NCBI GenBank assembly: GCA_026002265.1
Contig: BOBG01000047.1
Location: 1-15,698 of the forward strand
Source of the DNA: Spirochaetia bacterium
Lineage (GTDB): Bacteria; Spirochaetota; Spirochaetia; Treponematales; Breznakiellaceae
Length of the DNA stretch: 15,698 nt
Reading direction: 5' to 3'
Shown here: positions 1-6,958 of the stretch, piece by piece
Layout: each line of letters opens with the position of its first letter
How positions within the stretch are numbered: the stretch's first letter is position 1
Notes under the pieces: generated by a model
Told to the model about the DNA's origin: nothing
Databases searched by the model: none
What the model saw: the letters and a program-made list of their open reading frames with translations, nothing else
Translations under genes and position numbers: made by a program

Positions 1-1
1 A

Positions 2-226
2 AAACCAGAAAAAAATGAGAAATCCGCAAGCCCAGCGCAGTTGGTAGACGCGCTGTTCGAGTACCTGTCAGCCTTCCCGATGACCATAGAGGAGATGGTC
101 GCGTACTGTAACCAGCATAAATCCGGCTTCATGAACGTTCCTATGATGGAATCATTCATTATGGAGATGGTGACAGCCGGCGAGATCGAGAAGAAAGGAG
201 AGAACCGGTATATCAGACGCCAGTGA
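2..226 (+). CDS. Unidentified protein, C-terminal part with winged-helix-like fold (5' partial)
   Basis: The frame is open to the left edge of the window and ends at TGA 224-226, so this is the last ~74 codons of a longer gene. A TTG at 41 could act as a start, but nothing resembling a Shine-Dalgarno site precedes it and the upstream codons read as a charged linker (KPEKNEKSASPAQ), so I treat the gene as truncated by the window. The rest suggests three helices (VDALFEYLSAF, TIEEMVAYCNQ, VPMMESFIMEMVTAGEI) followed by a short hairpin with basic residues (EKKGENRYIRR), the pattern of a small winged helix. DNA or protein binding is a reasonable guess. I do not recognise a family and see no terminase ATPase motif. 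Confidence 0.55.
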   Translation, partial: KPEKNEKSASPAQLVDALFEYLSAFPMTIEEMVAYCNQHKSGFMNVPMMESFIMEMVTAGEIEKKGENRYIRRQ

Positions 227-240
227 GCTGTAAAATAGCG

Positions 241-254
241 ATGTATATAAGGGC
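241..254 (+). promoter_or_regulatory. Start-proximal element ATGTATATAAGGG, copy 1 (candidate phage promoter)
   Basis: ATGTATATAAGGG followed by one base and then the lysin ATG at 255. The same 13 bases sit at the identical distance before the ATG at 1096. AAGGG lies only one base from the start codon, too close to be an efficient Shine-Dalgarno site. The TATATAAGGG layout resembles promoters of single-subunit RNA polymerases, in which an A/T stretch leads into initiating Gs. If transcription began at G251 the mRNA would carry only about four bases before AUG. Function is inferred from the repetition and position. Confidence 0.5.
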
Positions 255-662
255 ATGACCCTTAAAACATTCGTGAATAAATGGTACGGAAAGAAATGCG
301 ACTTTGACGGGTACTACGGAGCGCAGTGTGTGGATCTGTTCCGGCAGTACAATAAAGACGTATTCAATCTCCCGCATACCGGAGGCGTGATCGGTGCAAT
401 CGAGCTTTATACTCAATATGATTCTCTACCGGTAGAGAAACAGTACTATGACCGGATTTTATCGTGTGATGCAGCGATTCCCGGAGACGTAGTCGTTTTT
501 ACTGCAACACCGGGTAATAAATATGGTCATGTTGCTATCGTGTTAGAGGTGTATGAAACGTTCATGCTCGTGTTAGAGCAGGACGGCTTTGCTCAGGACG
601 GTGCGAAAATTAACGTCCGGAACTATGACCGTGTTGCTGGCTACTTGAGAAAGAAATCATGA
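255..662 (+). CDS. CHAP-domain peptidoglycan hydrolase (endolysin or virion lysin)
   Basis: A 135-residue, single-domain CHAP (cysteine-histidine amidohydrolase/peptidase) protein. The catalytic Cys is C25 in GAQCVDL, the His is H92 in GHVAIV, and an acidic/polar position follows at E108-Q109 in VLEQDG; the PGDVVVF strand at 77-83 is also typical. The N-terminal MTLKTFVNKWYGKK with a DFDG segment matches usual CHAP starts, which supports ATG 255. There is no SH3b or other cell-wall-binding domain, no signal peptide and no membrane segment, so it would need a holin, or delivery in the virion, to reach peptidoglycan. It is preceded by the ATGTATATAAGGG element and overlaps the next gene by ATGA. 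An 18-bp perfect palindrome lies inside it at 422-439. CHAP identity is firm; whether it acts in lysis or entry is not decided by the sequence. Confidence 0.9.
   Translation: MTLKTFVNKWYGKKCDFDGYYGAQCVDLFRQYNKDVFNLPHTGGVIGAIELYTQYDSLPVEKQYYDRILSCDAAIPGDVVVFTATPGNKYGHVAIVLEVYETFMLVLEQDGFAQDGAKINVRNYDRVAGYLRKKS
422..439. repeat. 18-bp perfect palindrome centred on CCGG
   Basis: TTCTCTACCGGTAGAGAA equals its own reverse complement over all 18 bases. It lies within the lysin coding sequence, encoding part of DSLPVEK. A dyad this long is unlikely by chance in a window this size, but no function is apparent. Confidence 0.6.
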
Positions 663-1072
663 ATGTATTAAACAAGATTTTTGGGAATACCAAGAGTGGC
701 GGGGAAGAAGAATGGGGAGATACCTCACTCGTCCACAATATCAAAGGGAAAAGGACCCAACTCACCAAGCAATCACGCCCGGTGGATATTGAAGGGGTCA
801 AGGATCATAATCCTGAGGGGAATAAGGCTCCCTCGAAGCCGAGGGCATCCAGTGATGGTACCAAGATGGTGGGTGTTTCCTCTTCAAACGTCCGGGCTGT
901 AGGGTATGACAAAGAGAAGAAGAAAATGAAAGTCCGTTTTAACAATGGTAGTGAATACGAGTACGATGATGTACCCGGAAATATACCGGAAGCGTTGAGG
1001 GTAGCTCCCTCAGTCGGTCATGAATTGGATAAGCGGGTGAAAAAAGCCGGGTACTCCTACCGGAAGGTCTGA
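659..1072 (+). CDS. KTSC-domain protein
   Basis: 137 residues. The C-terminal half (about 73-135) matches the KTSC domain: a VSSSNVRAVGYD strand, a charged turn, MKVRFNNGSEYEYDDVP, then a helix and the closing GYSYRKV. The first ~70 residues are polar, lysine/glycine-rich and probably disordered. KTSC domains are small modules common in phage and bacterial proteins, often attached to other enzymes; their biochemical role is unsettled. The ATG at 659 overlaps the stop of the CHAP gene (ATGA), so the two are translationally coupled, and a link to lysis or to the virion is plausible from position alone. No catalytic residues are evident. Domain assignment is confident; function is unknown. Confidence 0.75.
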   Translation: MNVLNKIFGNTKSGGEEEWGDTSLVHNIKGKRTQLTKQSRPVDIEGVKDHNPEGNKAPSKPRASSDGTKMVGVSSSNVRAVGYDKEKKKMKVRFNNGSEYEYDDVPGNIPEALRVAPSVGHELDKRVKKAGYSYRKV

Positions 1073-1081
1073 CAAAAAAAA

Positions 1082-1095
1082 ATGTATATAAGGGT
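1082..1095 (+). promoter_or_regulatory. Start-proximal element ATGTATATAAGGG, copy 2 (candidate phage promoter)
   Basis: Identical over 13 bases to the element at 241 and followed by one base (T here, C there) before the ATG at 1096. It lies in a 23-nt intergenic gap that also holds a run of nine A residues just upstream, and no Shine-Dalgarno site at normal spacing is present. It would drive the small acidic protein, portal and the packed genes that follow. The role is inferred from exact repetition at the same distance to a start codon. Confidence 0.5.
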
Positions 1096-1566
1096 ATGGC
1101 AACAAAAGAAAGTGCGCTTGCGAAGATCGCAGAGCTAGAATCGCTCATCGAGCAAATGAATGACGAAAAGGGCTACAACCAATTCTCCTCCGATTGGGGC
1201 GAGCATATCGACAAGGTGAACCCGCTCAAAAAGAAAGTCTTTGGTGACGAATGGGACGAGGGAAAATCCTTGTACGAGAGGATAAAGCAATCCCGGAAGG
1301 GCGGTGTCAGTGAAGACAGTATCAAAACAGTACTGACAACCTATTTCACTGAGCAGGAGCAGTTATACGAGTCTCTAGCCGCTGTGTTGAATCAGAAAGG
1401 CGATACCGAAGCTGCCCAGACTATGACTGAAATGGCTACTGAGATGGGTGAAGCTGCCGAGGAAGTCCAAGCACAGAACGACGATGAGGATCTACCGGAA
1501 GATTATGAAGAGTTGGCGGAAGAAAAGCCCAACTTCAAGGTCTTGTCTGAACATTTGGATTTATGA
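1096..1566 (+). CDS. Small acidic protein upstream of portal, function unknown
   Basis: 156 residues, strongly acidic, with no recognisable domain. Residues 1-25 look like a short amphipathic or coiled-coil helix (SALAKIAELESLIEQMNDEK). Residues 75-130 are mostly helical and the tail (128-145) is very rich in Asp/Glu. It overlaps the portal start by ATGA, so the two are probably made together. Position next to the portal, acidity and predicted helices would suit a small scaffold, portal chaperone or packaging factor, but scaffold genes normally sit between portal and major capsid genes and no capsid gene follows here. ATG 1096 is fixed by the conserved upstream element and lies one base after it. 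I do not assign a function. Confidence 0.7.
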   Translation: MATKESALAKIAELESLIEQMNDEKGYNQFSSDWGEHIDKVNPLKKKVFGDEWDEGKSLYERIKQSRKGGVSEDSIKTVLTTYFTEQEQLYESLAAVLNQKGDTEAAQTMTEMATEMGEAAEEVQAQNDDEDLPEDYEELAEEKPNFKVLSEHLDL

Positions 1567-3500
1567 TGGCTCTCGACAAAAAATCGCTCCACGAGCGGAT
1601 CATATCCGCGCTCCGGAGCCGGACGATGCTAGGTCAGTCAAAATACCGGCGGAATTTCCGGTACTACTGGGGCAGTCTCCACGGCGAACCCTTGTCTCTC
1701 AGTGACAGCGTACCCCTCGGTTATGATCTCGCGCTCGGCTACCCTGATGAAGACTACGGCTGGAGTGGTTATGACGAGGCAGAGTTCCCACTCTCTGCCT
1801 ACAACGGGATCAAGTCTAACATCGACACACTCGTTTCAAAGATGGCTAACCAAAAGGTCAGACCGCTGCTCACACCGATTCACGGCGATTGGGCTGCGAA
1901 ACGAGTCGTGAAACAGGTCCAGTTGTTTTTTGATGATTTGTACTCCACGTACAACATCAATAAGATAATCACCAAAGCTTTCAAGCTAAGTTGCATCTAC
2001 GATGCAGCCGGCGTGTTTCTCAACCCATTCACCACCATGGCAGAGTCATTGTCACCGTGGCAATTTGCTATACTCCCGTCTGAATTTGAGTACGGCAAAC
2101 TAACAAAATTGTTAGTAGTAAAAGATAATTTCCCAGCTTCTCTCCTCAAGGATTATGACACCAGGTATGATAGCCACTTCTATGTGAAACTTGAGCTGTA
2201 CGTTGACACGGTTGACCACATCAAAGAGTTATTTATAAACGGTCAATCAGTAAAGCGCGATACGTATCGCGGTGAGCAGATTCCATTGAGCATCGTTAAT
2301 TTCAATGAGCCGACCAACGGTGACCGCTCGACCTCGATGGTAGACGATCTGATTAAACTGCAGATCCGGTATAACAAGCTGGATCGGGCCATCGACTATG
2401 CCAGCGAAAACTCTCCGCTGAATACCCACTTTGTGCCGGAAGGTGAATTGAAACTCACCCAGTTGGATCAAGGTGCCGGGAATGTAGTGGAATACAAACC
2501 GGTACCCGGTATGACCTCTAACCCGGTCATAACTGCGACGCCTGCTTTTATCAATGAACAGTTTATGCACGAGCGCCGGGAAATAAAAGAGTTGATGCAA
2601 TTTGTATCCGGTATATCAGAATTATCATCTCAATCTACAAACCCTTTGGGTGCCAACGCTTCCGGCAAGGCACTTGAGACGATGGAGAATGTAGAGACGG
2701 TCCGGTTTAACACTCAAAAGAATACCGTCATTCGGGCTTATGTAGATGTGGCAAGGATGTACCTTGATAGTGTAGACGAGGACAAGGATATTTTGCCGAA
2801 GGATAAAAACCGCGCCGGCTTGAAGTGGCAAGAGGTTGTGCAGCAAAAAGACGCAGTAAAAATTGAATTTACCGCGACAGCTTCCTTATCAAATGACCCG
2901 GAAAAGCGATTGGAAATGATTACTAAGATGGTGGAGATGAAGGCAATACCGGATTACAAAGTCGGTGAGTATATGGATATGCCGGATATTGAATCGGCCT
3001 TTAATGAAGTGTCTGCGGTGAATGACAGTGTAGAGCGCATCATAAACGATGCGTTGACACTACCTGAAAAGGAATTAAAGAAGATACAGATTCCGATATT
3101 TGTTGATTATGCGACATTGGAAAAGGAAATCATTGCACTGCAAAACCAATTCTATGGACAAGGCGGTGACAAGACAGACGAGATTGGGCGGCTACAACTA
3201 CTCTACAACAAGAATAAGGAAGTCATGATGCAGACCGAAAAGCCGGCACACACTGGCGAGGCACCGGCTGGGGAAGAAGGTGCTCCGGAACCGAGTGAGG
3301 AAGGTCCGGATAATGTAGCTTTTGCGCCGTTGACATCGGCAGGCGGCATTGAAACGGATCCACACGCGACACAGGGTGGAATTCAGGTACAGAATGGTGC
3401 ATTGCCGGTACAGGCGCCGGTGTCCGCGGAGTCCGGAGTGGCAGACGTTGGCGGGATCACTCCACACGTGAGAGCAACGCCCGCAGGGAGAATAGGCTAA
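1563..3500 (+). CDS. Portal protein (head-tail connector)
   Basis: 645 residues, in the size range of podovirus portals. It would form the dodecameric ring at one capsid vertex through which DNA is packaged and ejected. Portal-like features: an N-terminal helical region with FRYYWGSLHGE (32-42); the segment NGIKSNIDTLVSKMANQKVR (81-100) followed by PLLTP, typical of the conserved portal core; and FVSGISELSSQ...NASGKALE around 348-372, matching the (V)SGISE...SGKAL motif of many portals. The last ~85 residues are low-complexity (Pro, Glu, Gly, Ala) and probably disordered. Two ATGs stand in tandem (1563 and 1566); the first overlaps the preceding stop as ATGA. The stop overlaps the next start as TAATG at 3500. 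The expected major capsid gene does not follow. Confidence 0.88.
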   Translation: MMALDKKSLHERIISALRSRTMLGQSKYRRNFRYYWGSLHGEPLSLSDSVPLGYDLALGYPDEDYGWSGYDEAEFPLSAYNGIKSNIDTLVSKMANQKVRPLLTPIHGDWAAKRVVKQVQLFFDDLYSTYNINKIITKAFKLSCIYDAAGVFLNPFTTMAESLSPWQFAILPSEFEYGKLTKLLVVKDNFPASLLKDYDTRYDSHFYVKLELYVDTVDHIKELFINGQSVKRDTYRGEQIPLSIVNFNEPTNGDRSTSMVDDLIKLQIRYNKLDRAIDYASENSPLNTHFVPEGELKLTQLDQGAGNVVEYKPVPGMTSNPVITATPAFINEQFMHERREIKELMQFVSGISELSSQSTNPLGANASGKALETMENVETVRFNTQKNTVIRAYVDVARMYLDSVDEDKDILPKDKNRAGLKWQEVVQQKDAVKIEFTATASLSNDPEKRLEMITKMVEMKAIPDYKVGEYMDMPDIESAFNEVSAVNDSVERIINDALTLPEKELKKIQIPIFVDYATLEKEIIALQNQFYGQGGDKTDEIGRLQLLYNKNKEVMMQTEKPAHTGEAPAGEEGAPEPSEEGPDNVAFAPLTSAGGIETDPHATQGGIQVQNGALPVQAPVSAESGVADVGGITPHVRATPAGRIG

Positions 3501-4810
3501 TGACGCATACTACCAGCGAAATAGTTACATCTGCCCTTGAATTATCACAGCTTGCCGGATCGAATATCTTATCCTATAACCGGATACTCTACCTCGTTAA
3601 TTCAGTTTACGATAGGATATATGATTTTATTGTGGATAAAGCAGAGGATTATGGATCGATAGATACTATTGTACATAATGCGGTTGAAGTTCCGCAGGAT
3701 CTATTAAAGATCCGGGGTATCTACCGGTTAATCCATAGAGGTGGAAGACTTGTAGAGGGGGACGAGGTAGAACGCACCGATCACGAACCTCGCGATGGGC
3801 AATACTTCCTGCAAGGTGATACTTTATTTATTGGTGATTATTTAAAGAATCAAAAGTATATCCTGCGTTATTATCCGAAGTGTAAAGACTTAACGATACC
3901 GAGGGAGAGAATACCGGTACCTTATGATCATATATATGGAATGTATGCGTCCGCGCTGGTCAACGGTGCATTTGAAATCCATGACTTGAAAGAAGATACC
4001 TTCAACACAATTATACCGGTAGGGGCAGTGTCTGAATATATATTAGTCAACGGACTGCCTATCTATTTATCCGGTAATGAAGTATACGATCATACTAATG
4101 CGCTATTAGTTTCTGACGTGCAATCGCTCTTCCAAGACAAATGGTCAAACTATGCGTATGGTTATATCGACACGGCAGGTGATAGGTTTTTGGTTGACTG
4201 GAACGGTACTACATCGTCGTTTGACGAGGAGTTTTTCTACCATCGGCTATGGGGGCAGCGTTACCGGTACGATCCGGAGACCCATGAGCTATTGCACGAT
4301 CTGCAAGATTATACGATAGAGTCCGGTATCATTGAATGGATTCCGGCTGCACCGCGGTTAACACTGGAGAACTACACGTTAGAGAAAGTCATATTCAGTG
4401 ACCCGTATATTGCCGAGCAACTCATCTCGAATGACGGTCTGAGCCGAATGGTCCGGATCGTGTCTGAACATGACGCGTGGGAAGTGAAGCCGCTCTTGCG
4501 CGCCGGGAATACTGGCAGCATTGAACTGATTGACTTTGACCACAATGATCAGTCCGGCTATGGCGTTATTTACGAATTAAATGGCACCCGTGAAATGATT
4601 GGATTCCTTCCGGACACGCTGTTAGATTATCCACGCACTGCGTATTATCATTACTTCGAAGCAGAGCTTGCCCGGTTATTCCTTATAGAAGCCCGGCAAG
4701 CTGATCAGGCAATCGATCAACTGGCTACTCAGTACTGGGCTGAATTGGTCACTAGTATTGCTATTCAGAATAATTATGCGTACCGGCTCAAGAAGCGGAG
4801 GTTTAAATAA
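3500..4810 (+). CDS. Putative head-tail adaptor / tail tubular protein
   Basis: 436 residues. The N-terminal helices (SYNRILYLVNSVYDRIYDF, about 25-43) and the C-terminal helical segment (YYHYFEAELARLFLIEARQADQ, about 384-405, ending in basic RLKKRRFK) fit the fold of the adaptor ring that docks under the portal of short-tailed phages, like P22 gp4 or T7 gp11. The protein is much longer than those adaptors; the middle (about 90-370) is beta-rich and may be an added tail domain. It starts with a TAATG overlap on the portal stop, with CAGGGAG as ribosome site about ten bases upstream. Position directly after the portal is the main support. A tail tube or neck protein is the alternative; no sequence motif settles it. 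Confidence 0.55.
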   Translation: MTHTTSEIVTSALELSQLAGSNILSYNRILYLVNSVYDRIYDFIVDKAEDYGSIDTIVHNAVEVPQDLLKIRGIYRLIHRGGRLVEGDEVERTDHEPRDGQYFLQGDTLFIGDYLKNQKYILRYYPKCKDLTIPRERIPVPYDHIYGMYASALVNGAFEIHDLKEDTFNTIIPVGAVSEYILVNGLPIYLSGNEVYDHTNALLVSDVQSLFQDKWSNYAYGYIDTAGDRFLVDWNGTTSSFDEEFFYHRLWGQRYRYDPETHELLHDLQDYTIESGIIEWIPAAPRLTLENYTLEKVIFSDPYIAEQLISNDGLSRMVRIVSEHDAWEVKPLLRAGNTGSIELIDFDHNDQSGYGVIYELNGTREMIGFLPDTLLDYPRTAYYHYFEAELARLFLIEARQADQAIDQLATQYWAELVTSIAIQNNYAYRLKKRRFK

Positions 4811-6948
4811 TGTTTACGGCACTCATCGGCGGTATATGTGCAATCGGTTCCGCGATCATAGGGGCTGTATCAGCTTCAAAGGCAGCGAAGGCAGCAGCGC
4901 AGCAGGCCGAGGCGGATCGCCAACTTGCCCGCGAGCGGATGGCAAAGATCGAAGAGTCGTATAACCAGCTTAATGCCGCTATAGACGAGTACGCAGAGAC
5001 TAATAAGCTGGTGCAAGCCGAGCGTGAAAAGTTAGATCAAGCATTATCGGAGAATCTACAATCTGGAATAGAAGCCTATAGTCAGACCACACAGGGCTTG
5101 ATGAAAGATTTTAACTTGACGATGGATCAGGCGCAAGAAGCTTATCTCAAAGCAAGTCAAAGCATTTCAAACACTGCCTACAATGATAGCCGGCAAGTGA
5201 TTGACGCGATCTCCGATCAGGTGATGCAAAACATTCAGCAGTATGATGGATTTGTCCAAGCAACTGCCGGGATGTCGAAGCAGGAAAGAGCCGAAACAGT
5301 CAATGCCTATAGATTGTCGCAGGGTGCGTCCATTGCGTCGATGGCTACGATGATGTCGTCTGCCGATGAGAAACTCGCCGGCGAGTTGTCCACGTATATG
5401 AACGACTATCAGGCGAAGGTGCAAGAGTTAGAGCAGACAGCGCAGGGGAAATCGGCACTCGTCCAAGCGCAATACGCGAAGGTTATTGAAGAGCGTGAAC
5501 ACAAAGTAGCACAATACGTCCAATCATACGCAGCGCAAGGCACTGCAATCAATGATGCAGCGCAAAAAGCGATTTCCGATGTGGTGAGCAAATATGAGCA
5601 GGAAACCGGCAGTATTGGTACAGGATTAAGCGATTCGCTAAATAATCTGAATACCACAATGACCGAGCGCGGAGAAACGATCTCTGCCAATCTCAAAACG
5701 TCTATAGATACCGGAATGAAGGCGCTGCAATCGGCACATGATGAGCTGGGAACGGCTGCCCAACAAGTAGGGAATCAGGCAAAACTGGCAACCGGTCAAT
5801 CGGCTGTGATGTCGCAGGCTGCCGGTCAACAAGCCGGGAACGCTGCCCAGCAAGCTGCCCGGCAAGCCGGAATGAATAAGCAATCGGCTGCATTAATGGG
5901 AGCCACTGAAGCGGCCAACGCTTCCAAAACGGCCTTTATAAATAGCATCGACAGCAACCGGCAGGCGGCGGCCAATGCTCAACAACTCCGGTTACAAGCT
6001 CAACAGCTTGCGGCTCAGACCGGTATGAGCACAGCCCAAGCCCTCGCGCAGTTGGAGGAGGGCCAACGGCAAACTGATTTTAGTAATACTGCCCAGAATC
6101 TCAATACTGCGGCACAGACTCAGTTAAACGTTGCAGACAAAAACGCTCAACTCCAAACGAATCAAATCCGGCAGGATCAACAAGCTCAACTCGGGCTGGA
6201 GGGACAGACCTTCCAAGCGAATGTGGGTAATGCAAACCAAACTGGTGTGGATCAAATGGCCGCGGCGAATCAGCAGGCCCAAGAGAATCAGGCGGAGATT
6301 GCCCGGCAGCAGCAGTTACAAGCATCGATTCAACAGATGAATATTGATGCCGCGAAAGCAGCGCAAGAGAAAGCATACCAGCAAGCAATGGCAAAGCAAC
6401 AAGCCGAGAGTCAGGTGAATACCGCGGTAAAAGATGATACGGTCAGTAGCATTAAAGAAGCGGCTAATCTTGCCATCGGCGGTGCCCGTGATACTATGGC
6501 AGCACAAACGCAGCAATTACAACAACAGTCACAACAGACATTAAACACGATTCAAGGGAAAGCAACGCAAGAGCAAGCCGCGCAGAATACCAATCTGCAA
6601 AGCCAGCAGCAGCAATCAGCTACCAATTTGCAAACCGGTACACAAAGTGCCGGAAACGAACTTACAAGCACTATTAACAAAGCGCAACAAGAACACGCGG
6701 CGAAGACTGACACGGCAAATATGGCACTGGAAGCCGACAAGATGAAAGTCGATGCCGCAAATAACTATATGAGTCAGCAGGGCGGTATCGCGACAGCTAC
6801 CTTGTCAAACGCAGCCAATTCAGCGGTCAATGCTCAAAAAGCGGAGGTCGCAGCAGGTGAAGCGTGGCAGAAAGCTATCCCGGCAGCAGCGGATGCTGTG
6901 GGGAATATTGTTGACACTATGACAGTCAAACCGGTGGCCCCGGAATAA
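4810..6948 (+). CDS. Putative internal virion (DNA ejection) protein, Ala/Gln-rich
   Basis: 712 residues, dominated by Ala, Gln, Asn and Thr with long predicted helices. Residues 2-21 form a glycine-rich hydrophobic segment (FTALIGGICAIGSAIIGAVS) followed by SKAAKAAAQQAEAD, the N-terminal design often seen in phage ejection proteins that insert in the host envelope. A segment around 330-375 (QAAGQQAGNAAQQAARQAG then MNKQSAALMGA) resembles the Ala/Gly/Gln stretch of internal virion proteins in other short-tailed phages. A GGAGG site 8 bases before ATG 4810 is the clearest Shine-Dalgarno in the window, and the start overlaps the adaptor stop (TAATG). By analogy with T7 gp14-16 and P22 gp7/16/20 it would be packed in the head and released to build a conduit for DNA. 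Assignment rests on composition, hydrophobic N-terminus and context, not on a defined domain. Confidence 0.6.
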   Translation: MFTALIGGICAIGSAIIGAVSASKAAKAAAQQAEADRQLARERMAKIEESYNQLNAAIDEYAETNKLVQAEREKLDQALSENLQSGIEAYSQTTQGLMKDFNLTMDQAQEAYLKASQSISNTAYNDSRQVIDAISDQVMQNIQQYDGFVQATAGMSKQERAETVNAYRLSQGASIASMATMMSSADEKLAGELSTYMNDYQAKVQELEQTAQGKSALVQAQYAKVIEEREHKVAQYVQSYAAQGTAINDAAQKAISDVVSKYEQETGSIGTGLSDSLNNLNTTMTERGETISANLKTSIDTGMKALQSAHDELGTAAQQVGNQAKLATGQSAVMSQAAGQQAGNAAQQAARQAGMNKQSAALMGATEAANASKTAFINSIDSNRQAAANAQQLRLQAQQLAAQTGMSTAQALAQLEEGQRQTDFSNTAQNLNTAAQTQLNVADKNAQLQTNQIRQDQQAQLGLEGQTFQANVGNANQTGVDQMAAANQQAQENQAEIARQQQLQASIQQMNIDAAKAAQEKAYQQAMAKQQAESQVNTAVKDDTVSSIKEAANLAIGGARDTMAAQTQQLQQQSQQTLNTIQGKATQEQAAQNTNLQSQQQQSATNLQTGTQSAGNELTSTINKAQQEHAAKTDTANMALEADKMKVDAANNYMSQQGGIATATLSNAANSAVNAQKAEVAAGEAWQKAIPAAADAVGNIVDTMTVKPVAPE
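5372..5387. repeat. 16-bp perfect palindrome centred on CCGG
   Basis: AACTCGCCGGCGAGTT is a perfect inverted repeat inside the 712-residue internal virion protein gene. It shares a CCGG centre with the 18-bp palindrome at 422-439. No function is evident. Confidence 0.55.
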
Positions 6949-6958
6949 GGAGTACAGA

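Noticed and set aside
249..254. AAGGG before ATG 255 as an ordinary Shine-Dalgarno site
   Set aside because: The spacing to ATG is one base, far shorter than the 5-9 bases seen for other genes in this window. The next in-frame starts would remove CHAP core residues.
227..254. Terminator hairpin between the first gene and the lysin
   Set aside because: Only a three-base-pair stem (GCT/AGC) can be formed and no T-run follows.
681..902. 73-codon open frame overlapping the KTSC gene
   Set aside because: It is in a different frame from the clear KTSC-domain protein and its product is basic, proline-rich and domain-free, as expected of a shadow frame.
5167..6740. Several minus-strand open frames across the Ala/Gln-rich gene
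   Set aside because: Low-complexity GCA/CAA codons leave the opposite strand free of stops. The products are Cys/Leu/Ser-rich without domains or ribosome sites.
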